From assembly GCA_020630245.1 (NCBI GenBank), contig JAHDBZ010000007.1, positions 1 to 21,962 of the forward strand: 21,962 nucleotides of DNA. Direction: 5' to 3'. The position numbers and the translations under genes are program-made. This document shows, in pieces, positions 16,952 to 21,962 of this stretch; the stretch's first letter is position 1; each line of letters starts with the position of its first letter. The notes under the pieces were generated by a model, which made no database searches, was not told the origin of the DNA, and worked only from the letters and a program-made list of their open reading frames with translations. Source of the stretch: Candidatus Altimarinota bacterium. Lineage in GTDB: Bacteria > Patescibacteriota > Gracilibacteria > UBA4473.

Positions 16952-17566
16952 CTATCGAGAGTAGAATTCTACGATTGGCTGCACATTGATCAGTTGTTCG
17001 AAGTGTTTTGGCTCTGGAAGCCCTACAACTTCGATCGTAAATTTTTTAGGATCGGCCTTAAGCCAGTCTGGCACTTCGTAGTGCGTATTTTCATCGAAGA
17101 TGGCTGGGAAAACCGGTGATTTCTTGCTGCGATCTCGGACTTCGATGACGTCACCAGGACGTACTTCGATAGATGGTACATCAACTCGACGACCATTCAC
17201 CATAAAGAGTCCGTGAGAAGCAAATTGTCGAGCCTGCATCCGCGTCATAGCAAATCCAGCTCGGTAGATAACGTTATCAAGACGTCGCTCTAGTAATTCG
17301 AGGAGTTTGTCTCCCGTTACGGCTTTTGAGTTGTCGGCTTTTTGGAAGTAGTTGCGAAATTGTTTTTCAGAAAGCGCAAACATTCGCTTGGCTTTTTGTT
17401 TTTCACGTAGCTGTTTCCCAAATTCTGTTTGCTTTGGCATTCGCTTCGCACCGTGCATCCCAGGAATATTTGGGGCACGACCGAGAATTTTTTGATACTT
17501 AGCTGACCCGAAGAGATTGACTCCTTCGCGACGACATTGACGAGCTTTTGGTCCGGTGTAACGCAT
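16952..17566 (-). CDS. rpsD: 30S ribosomal protein S4 (uS4)
   Basis: 204 aa. MRYTGPKARQCRREGVNLF at the start, the LREKQKAKRMFALSEKQFRNYF helix, and the S4 RNA-binding domain (about 91-160: ERRLDNVIYRAGFAMTRMQARQFASHG). There is a single cysteine (C11), so it is the zinc-free form. S4 is a primary 16S rRNA binder and in many bacteria represses this operon; I see no proven S4 site here. It is separated from rpsK by an 86-nt gap filled with repeats. Confidence 0.97.
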   Translation of the reverse strand: MRYTGPKARQCRREGVNLFGSAKYQKILGRAPNIPGMHGAKRMPKQTEFGKQLREKQKAKRMFALSEKQFRNYFQKADNSKAVTGDKLLELLERRLDNVIYRAGFAMTRMQARQFASHGLFMVNGRRVDVPSIEVRPGDVIEVRDRSKKSPVFPAIFDENTHYEVPDWLKADPKKFTIEVVGLPEPKHFEQLINVQPIVEFYSR

Positions 17567-17575
17567 TGATTAGTT

Positions 17576-17603
17576 AGTAGTTGGTAGTAAGTAGTTGGTA
17601 GTA
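17576..17603. repeat. Two tandem 14-bp copies between rpsK and rpsD
   Basis: AGTAGTTGGTAGTA occurs at 17576-17589 and again at 17590-17603 without a change. The repeat lies in the leader immediately upstream of rpsD, read from the minus strand. Confidence 0.8.
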
Positions 17604-17614
17604 ATTCATTATTT

Positions 17615-17656
17615 GTCATCCTGAACTTGTTTCAGGATCTAAGACCTAGTCTTTAG
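17615..17656. repeat. Solitary palindromic element inside the ribosomal operon
   Basis: Two adjacent hairpins. ATCCTGAA (17618-17625) pairs perfectly with TTCAGGAT (17631-17638) around a 5-nt loop. AAGAC (17641-17645) pairs with GTCTT (17649-17653) around CTA. The element begins GTCATCCTGA as does the repeat at 11736. The second hairpin overlaps the rpsK stop codon (17653-17655). Confidence 0.7.
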
Positions 17657-18042
17657 GTTTTTCTTTGGCGAGGGCCACGACAACCACCGTGTGGAACACG
17701 AGTACGGTCAGCGATAGAAGTGATATCAAGACCACCGTTCATGAGACCACGGATTGTCTGATCACGACCTGGACCCATTCCTTTAACGATAACGTCAACT
17801 GACTGCATACCGAAGAGCTGAGCCTTCTCGGCCACGACTTCAGCAGAAACTTGTCCAGCGTATGGTGTCGATTGACGAGCGCCTTTAAATCCATTGGCAC
17901 CAGGACTACTCCAAGCCAGGACATTTCCGTCTGGGTCAGCGAGTGTTACGATGGTGTTGTTGTACAGAGCTCGAATGAAAACCTTACCGGTTTCAAACTG
18001 CTTTTTAATTTTTTTCTTACTGGATTTAGTAGGTGCGGCCAT
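17653..18042 (-). CDS. rpsK: 30S ribosomal protein S11 (uS11)
   Basis: 129 aa, typical length. Recognisable by NNTIVTLADPDGNVLAWSS (about 29-47), GFKGARQSTPYAGQ and the C-terminal DRTRVPHGGCRGPRQRKT. S11 forms part of the 30S platform. It follows rpsM by 22 nt, and its stop lies in the repeat element at 17615-17656. Confidence 0.97.
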   Translation of the reverse strand: MAAPTKSSKKKIKKQFETGKVFIRALYNNTIVTLADPDGNVLAWSSPGANGFKGARQSTPYAGQVSAEVVAEKAQLFGMQSVDVIVKGMGPGRDQTIRGLMNGGLDITSIADRTRVPHGGCRGPRQRKT

Positions 18043-18064
18043 TTAAAGAGAGATTAAACAAAAA

Positions 18065-18442
18065 TTATTTAGTAACTTTTTTCTTACCAGCAATCGCTAC
18101 ACGTTTACCACGCTTCGTACGAGAGTTGGTTTTGGTTCGTTGTCCACGCACTGGTAGACGACGTCGGTGGCGAAAACCTCGGTATGAACCGATGTCTTGC
18201 AGACGTTTAACGTTTTGAGAAACTTCACGACGAAGTTCTGACTCGAGCACAAACCCGAAATCATCGAGTGCCTTTCGAAGTTTTTCTTCTTGGGCTGTCG
18301 AGAGATCTTTCACACGGATACTTTCATCTAGCTTCGCTTTTTCGCAGATGAGTTTCGCCCGATGTGGGCCAACTCCTACGATGTAACGCAGAGCGATGAT
18401 AAGTCGCTTTTCTGATGGGATGGAAGTTCCGGCAATACGCAT
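18065..18442 (-). CDS. rpsM: 30S ribosomal protein S13 (uS13)
   Basis: 125 aa. MRIAGTSIPSEKRLIIALRYIVGVG start, DIGSYRGFRHRRRLPVRGQRTKTNSRTKRGKR-type basic tail (split here by description only), as in all bacterial S13 proteins that contact the P-site tRNA and 30S head. It follows rpmJ by 33 nt. No Shine-Dalgarno is visible before the ATG. Confidence 0.97.
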   Translation of the reverse strand: MRIAGTSIPSEKRLIIALRYIVGVGPHRAKLICEKAKLDESIRVKDLSTAQEEKLRKALDDFGFVLESELRREVSQNVKRLQDIGSYRGFRHRRRLPVRGQRTKTNSRTKRGKRVAIAGKKKVTK

Positions 18443-18475
18443 AAGTGAGTAGTTTTAAGTTGAGAAGTAATAAGT

Positions 18476-18601
18476 TTAGCCTTGGCGTTGTTTATGACGA
18501 CCACCATTGACGGGATCAGAACAAATAACTCGCACTACCCCCTTGCGGCGGATAACGCGACAACGTTTACAAATCGGTTTTACTGAGGCTCTAACTTTCA
18601 T
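18476..18601 (-). CDS. rpmJ: 50S ribosomal protein L36 (bL36), zinc-binding form
   Basis: 41 aa, starting at ATG 18601-18599 and ending with TAA at 18478-18476. MKVRASVKPICKRC opens the protein, RVICSD lies in the middle and HKQRQG closes it, all L36 signatures. C11, C14, C27 and H36 are the zinc ligands expected of the C+ form. It is about three residues longer than the E. coli protein (38 aa) because of VNGGR before the final His. It lies 5 nt after infA. Confidence 0.96.
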   Translation of the reverse strand: MKVRASVKPICKRCRVIRRKGVVRVICSDPVNGGRHKQRQG

Positions 18602-18606
18602 GATTA

Positions 18607-18843
18607 TTATTTACGATGGCGATACGTAATACGTCCAAACTCTAAATTGTGAGGTGAGATCTCAATCGTGACCCGATCTCCCGGCACGATTTTGATTGAG
18701 TACATCCGCATTTTCCCAGACACCTGACAGGTGAGTTCCATTGATTCGAAACCTTCTGTGGTGAGGGCGACAAGAAACTTCCCGCCTGGCAGGATTTCTT
18801 TTACACGGCCTTCAACTTCTACAATATTTTCGTCTTTCGACAT
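18607..18843 (-). CDS. infA: Translation initiation factor IF-1
   Basis: 78 aa (E. coli 72). An OB-fold protein with EVEGRVKEILPGGKFLV, QVSGKMRMYSIKIVPGDRVTIEISPHNL and the RITYRHR tail. IF-1 occupies the 30S A site during initiation. It is the first gene of the cluster and carries the promoter at 18872-18899; the infA-rpmJ-rpsM-rpsK order is conserved in bacteria. Confidence 0.97.
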   Translation of the reverse strand: MSKDENIVEVEGRVKEILPGGKFLVALTTEGFESMELTCQVSGKMRMYSIKIVPGDRVTIEISPHNLEFGRITYRHRK

Positions 18844-18871
18844 ATATACAAACGCCTAAAAAAGCCGGGCG

Positions 18872-18899
18872 ATGGTAGTGAGGAACTAGTACGTGTCAA
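18872..18899 (-). promoter_or_regulatory. Promoter of the infA-rpsI ribosomal cluster
   Basis: Minus strand: TTGACA (18899-18894), a perfect -35, 16-nt spacer, TACCAT (18877-18872). The start codon is 28 nt further on, so unlike the single genes this transcript has a real leader (about 20 nt). Confidence 0.6.
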
Positions 18900-18976
18900 C
18901 CTTTTTTTTAGAGGGTAAATAAAAATCGATTTTAAGCTGAACAAATAGGGCAAAATCCCTACACTCTCACTCACTT

Positions 18977-21235
18977 ATGTCAGATATCATTTTTAGTGGT
19001 CTCAATCCCGCCCAAAAGCAAGCCGTCGAAGCCCTTCAGGGGCCAGTCCTCGTGCTGGCTGGCGCCGGTTCGGGTAAGACGCGAGTCCTCACTCATCGGG
19101 TGGCGAACTTGATCGCCAATGGCGTTCATCCAAGTGAAATCCTGGCGGTAACCTTTACCAATAAGGCCGCTAAAGAAATGCAGGGCCGGATTGAGAAGAT
19201 CTTGTCAGATCCAGGGTTTAATTCACTTTCAAATACTTCAAACCCGGGATCTACTGCTCGCCGCTCACCGCTCGTCGCCCACCCTTCTATTGGCACCTTT
19301 CACGCCATCTGCGTCCGCATCCTCCGTCGTGAGATCGAGCATCTCGGAAACGGGCTGACGCGGGAATTCGTGATTTTTGACACTCAAGACACGCTGAGTC
19401 TGATGAAAGTCATCATGAAAGAACGCGGGATCAATGATAAAGAAATCAAAGTAAAAGCCGTGCTCAGTCATATTAGTGGCATGAAAAGCCAGCTAATTAC
19501 ACCTGAAGAACACTTTGCGAACCTGAATATGAATCACAATCGCTTCGCGCAAGCCGTAAGCGAACTCTATCCGGTTTATGAGCGCCGGCTCATCGAACAC
19601 AATGCCCTGGACTTTGATGATCTACTCAAGCAAACGGTCGAAGTCTTTGACCAAAACCCAGAAGTTTTAGAAAAATACCGCCAACGATGGCGCTACGTCC
19701 TGGTCGACGAGTATCAGGATACCAATTTCGTCCAGTACCGACTCATTCGCCAGCTCACCGACACCCATCATAATCTGTGTGTGGTTGGTGATGATCATCA
19801 ATCAATTTATGCTTTTCGAGGAGCTGATTATCGCAATATTCTAAATTTTGAAGCCGATTTCCCAGATGCCACCGTCGTAAAACTCGAGCAGAACTACCGT
19901 TCGAGCGGCAACATCCTCAACAATGCCAACCAACTGATTGGATACAACCAGACCGGTCGTAAAAAGAATCTCTGGACCGAAAGTGATCCCGGTGACCCAA
20001 TCCAGATCTACGAAGTCTTCGACGAGCGTGAAGAAGGCCAGCACATTGCCACCCAAGTGAAACAACTAGAATCTGATGGTCAGCCCCTCAGCCAGATGGC
20101 CATCCTGTATCGTATGAATGCTCAGTCACGGGCAATTGAAGAGGCTCTCATGCGGGCCCAAATCCCCTACCAGATCATCGGCGGGACGCGATTCTTTGAT
20201 CGTCGTGAGATCAAAGACGTGATTGCTTATCTGCGTTTGATCTTCAACCCGCGCGACGATGTTTCTTTCCTCAGAGTTATAAATGTACCGAGTCGCAAGC
20301 TCGGAGTAGCCACACTAGAAATAGTGAAGCGTTATAGCAACGAGTATGGCTTGTCTCTCTTTCAAATTCTAGAACACGTCGATGACATCGCCGAACTCAA
20401 TGAAGGAAAAAAATTCGCCTTGCGTGAATTCCGTGAGATGATTTATCGCCTGCAAGATTATGCCAAAGACAAACCCATCTCCCTCCTCCTTGATATGGTG
20501 GTTGAGGAAACTAATTTCCTCAAATGGCTCGATGATGGCACCGGAGAAGGCGAGGCCCGGCAGCAAAATGTGCGTGAGCTCTCCTCGGTCGCGGGACGTT
20601 ACGACAGCGCTGACAACAGCTTAGCTGCTTTCCTTGAAGGGGTAGCGCTGATCTCTGATCTCGATCGGATGAATGACGACATCGAATCGATCACCCTGAT
20701 GACGATCCACGCCGCGAAGGGATTAGAATTTCCGACGGTCTTCCTGCCTGGGTGGGAAGAAGGCATGTTCCCGTCCTCGAGCAGTCAGTTCTCGCCGGAA
20801 CAACTGGAAGAAGAACGTCGTCTGGCCTACGTGGCACTCACCAGGGCAGAAGAAAAGTGCTTTATCAGTCATGCTCGTCAACGGATGCTCTTTGGACAGC
20901 GAGATTTTTCATCACCGTCAAAGTTTCTCAGCGAACTCAACGAAGACTGCGTCGAACGCCACACCGCAGCCAGCAAAGACCTGGGCTTCGGGTCACGTCG
21001 TAAAAAGGTGAACTTCGATCATCCACTCCTCTCTCGCCAGCCCAAAACCAAGAACGAGGCCATTTTTGGTATTGCCGAAAACGAAACCGAGTACAAATCA
21101 GGTGATCGTATCAAACACGCCGAATGGGGTGAAGGCACGATCATCCAGGTCTCGGGGGACGTCATCGAAGCGGCCTTTGCTGGTATGGGTCTCAAAAAAA
21201 TTGTGGCCAGTGTGGCCCCGATTGAGCGGATTTAA
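18977..21235 (+). CDS. pcrA: UvrD/PcrA-type ATP-dependent DNA helicase
   Basis: 752 aa, SF1A helicase. Walker A AGAGSGKT (28-35), motif Ia VTFTNKAAKEM (58-68), GTFHA (106-110), motif II VDEYQDTN (243-250), motif III GDDHQSIYAFRG (271-282), motif IV QNYRSS (305-310), motif V TIHAAKGLEFP (about 576-586), motif VI EEERRLAYVALTRAEEK (about 613-630) and a C-terminal Tudor-like PcrA/UvrD tail (about 705-752: GDRIKHAEWGEGTI). The family unwinds 3'-5' in repair and clears replication conflicts. Residues 77-103 carry about 20 extra residues compared with Bacillus-type PcrA, where only about 7 separate the two flanking motifs; this insert is repeat DNA. Its stop shares TTAA with the converging gene. 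Confidence 0.95.
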   Translation: MSDIIFSGLNPAQKQAVEALQGPVLVLAGAGSGKTRVLTHRVANLIANGVHPSEILAVTFTNKAAKEMQGRIEKILSDPGFNSLSNTSNPGSTARRSPLVAHPSIGTFHAICVRILRREIEHLGNGLTREFVIFDTQDTLSLMKVIMKERGINDKEIKVKAVLSHISGMKSQLITPEEHFANLNMNHNRFAQAVSELYPVYERRLIEHNALDFDDLLKQTVEVFDQNPEVLEKYRQRWRYVLVDEYQDTNFVQYRLIRQLTDTHHNLCVVGDDHQSIYAFRGADYRNILNFEADFPDATVVKLEQNYRSSGNILNNANQLIGYNQTGRKKNLWTESDPGDPIQIYEVFDEREEGQHIATQVKQLESDGQPLSQMAILYRMNAQSRAIEEALMRAQIPYQIIGGTRFFDRREIKDVIAYLRLIFNPRDDVSFLRVINVPSRKLGVATLEIVKRYSNEYGLSLFQILEHVDDIAELNEGKKFALREFREMIYRLQDYAKDKPISLLLDMVVEETNFLKWLDDGTGEGEARQQNVRELSSVAGRYDSADNSLAAFLEGVALISDLDRMNDDIESITLMTIHAAKGLEFPTVFLPGWEEGMFPSSSSQFSPEQLEEERRLAYVALTRAEEKCFISHARQRMLFGQRDFSSPSKFLSELNEDCVERHTAASKDLGFGSRRKKVNFDHPLLSRQPKTKNEAIFGIAENETEYKSGDRIKHAEWGEGTIIQVSGDVIEAAFAGMGLKKIVASVAPIERI
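19207..19252. repeat. Palindromic element in frame inside pcrA
   Basis: AGATCCAGGGTTT (19207-19219) is the reverse complement of AAACCCGGGATCT (19240-19252) at 12 of 13 positions, around a 20-nt loop. It encodes residues about 77-92, in a surface position between helicase motif Ia and the GTFHA motif. Confidence 0.75.
19256..19283. repeat. Four imperfect heptamer repeats inside pcrA
   Basis: GCTCGCC, GCTCACC, GCTCGTC and GCCCACC lie head to tail at 19256-19283, directly after the palindrome. Together the two repeats account for the extra protein segment. Confidence 0.65.
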
Positions 21236-21756
21236 CGATCTTTTGCGAAATAATTTACAACCGATAGTGATAACGAAGGTGGAATTAAGTCTCCCGCTAG
21301 ATCCAGTCTATGATTTTGAGCCAGCTCTCTTACTTTAGTTGAGCTGACACCATTATGCTCTCTTGGAACCTCCAGTTGATAATTATAGTTTTTAAAAACT
21401 TTGTCAGAACCAATCACGCGAATAACTCTACCACCAAAAAAACCAATGAGCCCATTCAATGGGCCATGATGGATCGGATCTATGCATAGCAAAATTTTAT
21501 TAGAGAAATCCCTAGGGAGATCCTGAATTGCCAATGTCATCCATGCCTGTCTTAAGTGATAAGGAGAAGCATCTGGCTTTGATTTAGGATCAGGATTAAC
21601 TTTTATTAAAAGTGGATTATCAGTTATTTTCTGTTCTAAAATTTGAGAAACAACATCTAAATGACCTATAGTAACTGGATCAAAAGTTCCGGTATAAACA
21701 CAATGCGTACCCGGAGTTGCTCGAACGTATTCTAGAAAGTTATCTACCGTCTTCAT
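21232..21756 (-). CDS. Nucleotidylyltransferase, CoaD/NadD-like
   Basis: 174 aa. YTGTFDPVTIGHLDVV (about 21-36) is the nucleotide-binding (T/H)xGH motif of the cytidylyltransferase-like superfamily; TxGH is the form typical of phosphopantetheine adenylyltransferase (CoaD). VSSTKVREL (about 137-145) is the matching C-terminal ISSTxxR motif. FFGGRVIRVIGSDKVF supplies the middle strand. The length fits CoaD (about 160 aa) better than NadD (about 200), but the middle (residues 50-110) is not clearly either, so no gene symbol is given. It makes either dephospho-CoA or an NAD precursor if a true member. It converges with pcrA over TTAA (21232-21235). Confidence 0.72.
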   Translation of the reverse strand: MKTVDNFLEYVRATPGTHCVYTGTFDPVTIGHLDVVSQILEQKITDNPLLIKVNPDPKSKPDASPYHLRQAWMTLAIQDLPRDFSNKILLCIDPIHHGPLNGLIGFFGGRVIRVIGSDKVFKNYNYQLEVPREHNGVSSTKVRELAQNHRLDLAGDLIPPSLSLSVVNYFAKDR

Positions 21757-21765
21757 TCAAGAACA

Positions 21766-21792
21766 CTTAAAACACAAAAAACAAAAAGTCAA
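21766..21792 (-). promoter_or_regulatory. Promoter of the nucleotidylyltransferase gene
   Basis: Minus strand: TTGACT (21792-21787), 15-nt spacer, TTTAAG (21771-21766), then 9 nt to ATG 21756. The -10 is weaker than those of the other single genes. Confidence 0.4.
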
Positions 21793-21828
21793 CAAAAGGT
21801 CCTCCAGATCATTCAATAAAATTTATGA

Positions 21829-21962
21829 ATAATTTTAGGGTCTTGCGGGTTCCCTAAAATTATGAATTCAACTTACAGGAAGGGGGTCTGCGGGGGAAAC
21901 CTTGGTTTCAGCCCGCACTATGACCACATGACCTTATCATACTCATCGATACACCGATGGGC
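21829..21962. other. Highly structured edge region with a partial open frame
   Basis: Three inverted repeats lie in 134 bases. The first has 12 perfect pairs (21829-21840 with 21852-21863, 11-nt loop). The second is TGCGGG (21889-21894) with CCCGCA (21912-21917), enclosing GAAAC (21896-21900) and GTTTC (21905-21909). The third is CATCG (21944-21948) with CGATG (21955-21959). An ATG at 21862 opens a frame (MNSTYRKGVCGG...) that has no stop to the window end, and the first stem covers that ATG. It may be a structured RNA, a regulated leader or the start of a gene; I recognise no family. Confidence 0.4.

Noticed and set aside
52..21756. Genetic code 25 (UGA as Gly)
   Set aside because: All genes run full length without in-frame UGA, and one gene stops on TGA.
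21829..21962. tmRNA, RNase P RNA, SRP RNA or a tRNA at the right edge
   Set aside because: None of the conserved core sequences of these RNAs is present on either strand by eye.

Overview
The window looks like a piece of a Candidate Phyla Radiation (Patescibacteria) genome. This is inferred from content: long secreted or membrane PKD-repeat proteins carrying a pilin-like pair of membrane helices, a TrmB-type regulator, intergenic palindromes, near-absence of Shine-Dalgarno sequences, and a compact infA-to-rpsI ribosomal cluster. UGA is read as stop (no ORF needs recoding), so a code-25 Gracilibacteria/Absconditabacteria host is unlikely. I cannot name the lineage further.

Layout. (1) 52-7932, + strand: three consecutive genes for very large cell-surface proteins made of PKD domains (587, 1241 and 787 aa). 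The first and third also carry a similar two-helix membrane hairpin with a basic cytoplasmic loop, resembling the small pilin modules of CPR type IV secretion-like loci. The second is fully secreted and adds a calcium-loop segment and a helical island. (2) About 7983-10482, + strand: a membrane-anchored CE15-like (glucuronoyl esterase-type) hydrolase and two small secreted paralogues of unknown function. (3) 10479-14568: rmuC (-), a GIY-YIG nuclease (+) bracketed by inverted repeats, a helical protein of unknown function (-), a TrmB-family regulator (+) and a nucleotidyltransferase-fold protein (-). (4) 14604-18899, - strand: the ribosomal/RNA polymerase cluster infA-rpmJ-rpsM-rpsK-rpsD-rpoA-rplQ-rplM-rpsI, with a promoter at one end and a rho-independent terminator at the other. 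rpmJ is a 41-aa gene at 18476-18601. (5) 18977-21756: pcrA/uvrD helicase (+) with a repeat-derived insertion, converging on a CoaD/NadD-like nucleotidylyltransferase (-). (6) 21757-21962: strong inverted repeats and a partial open frame cut by the window edge.

How the parts work together. Region 1 is best read as one surface apparatus: two membrane-anchored PKD proteins plus one secreted PKD stalk. The esterase-like protein and the two small secreted proteins may act on or beside it, but that link rests only on position. Regions 4 and 5 are housekeeping.

Two genome-wide habits stand out. Single genes tend to have a -10 box only 6-11 nt before the start codon (leaderless or nearly so). Three of four convergent gene pairs end on the same four bases (TTAA or CTAA) read from both strands.
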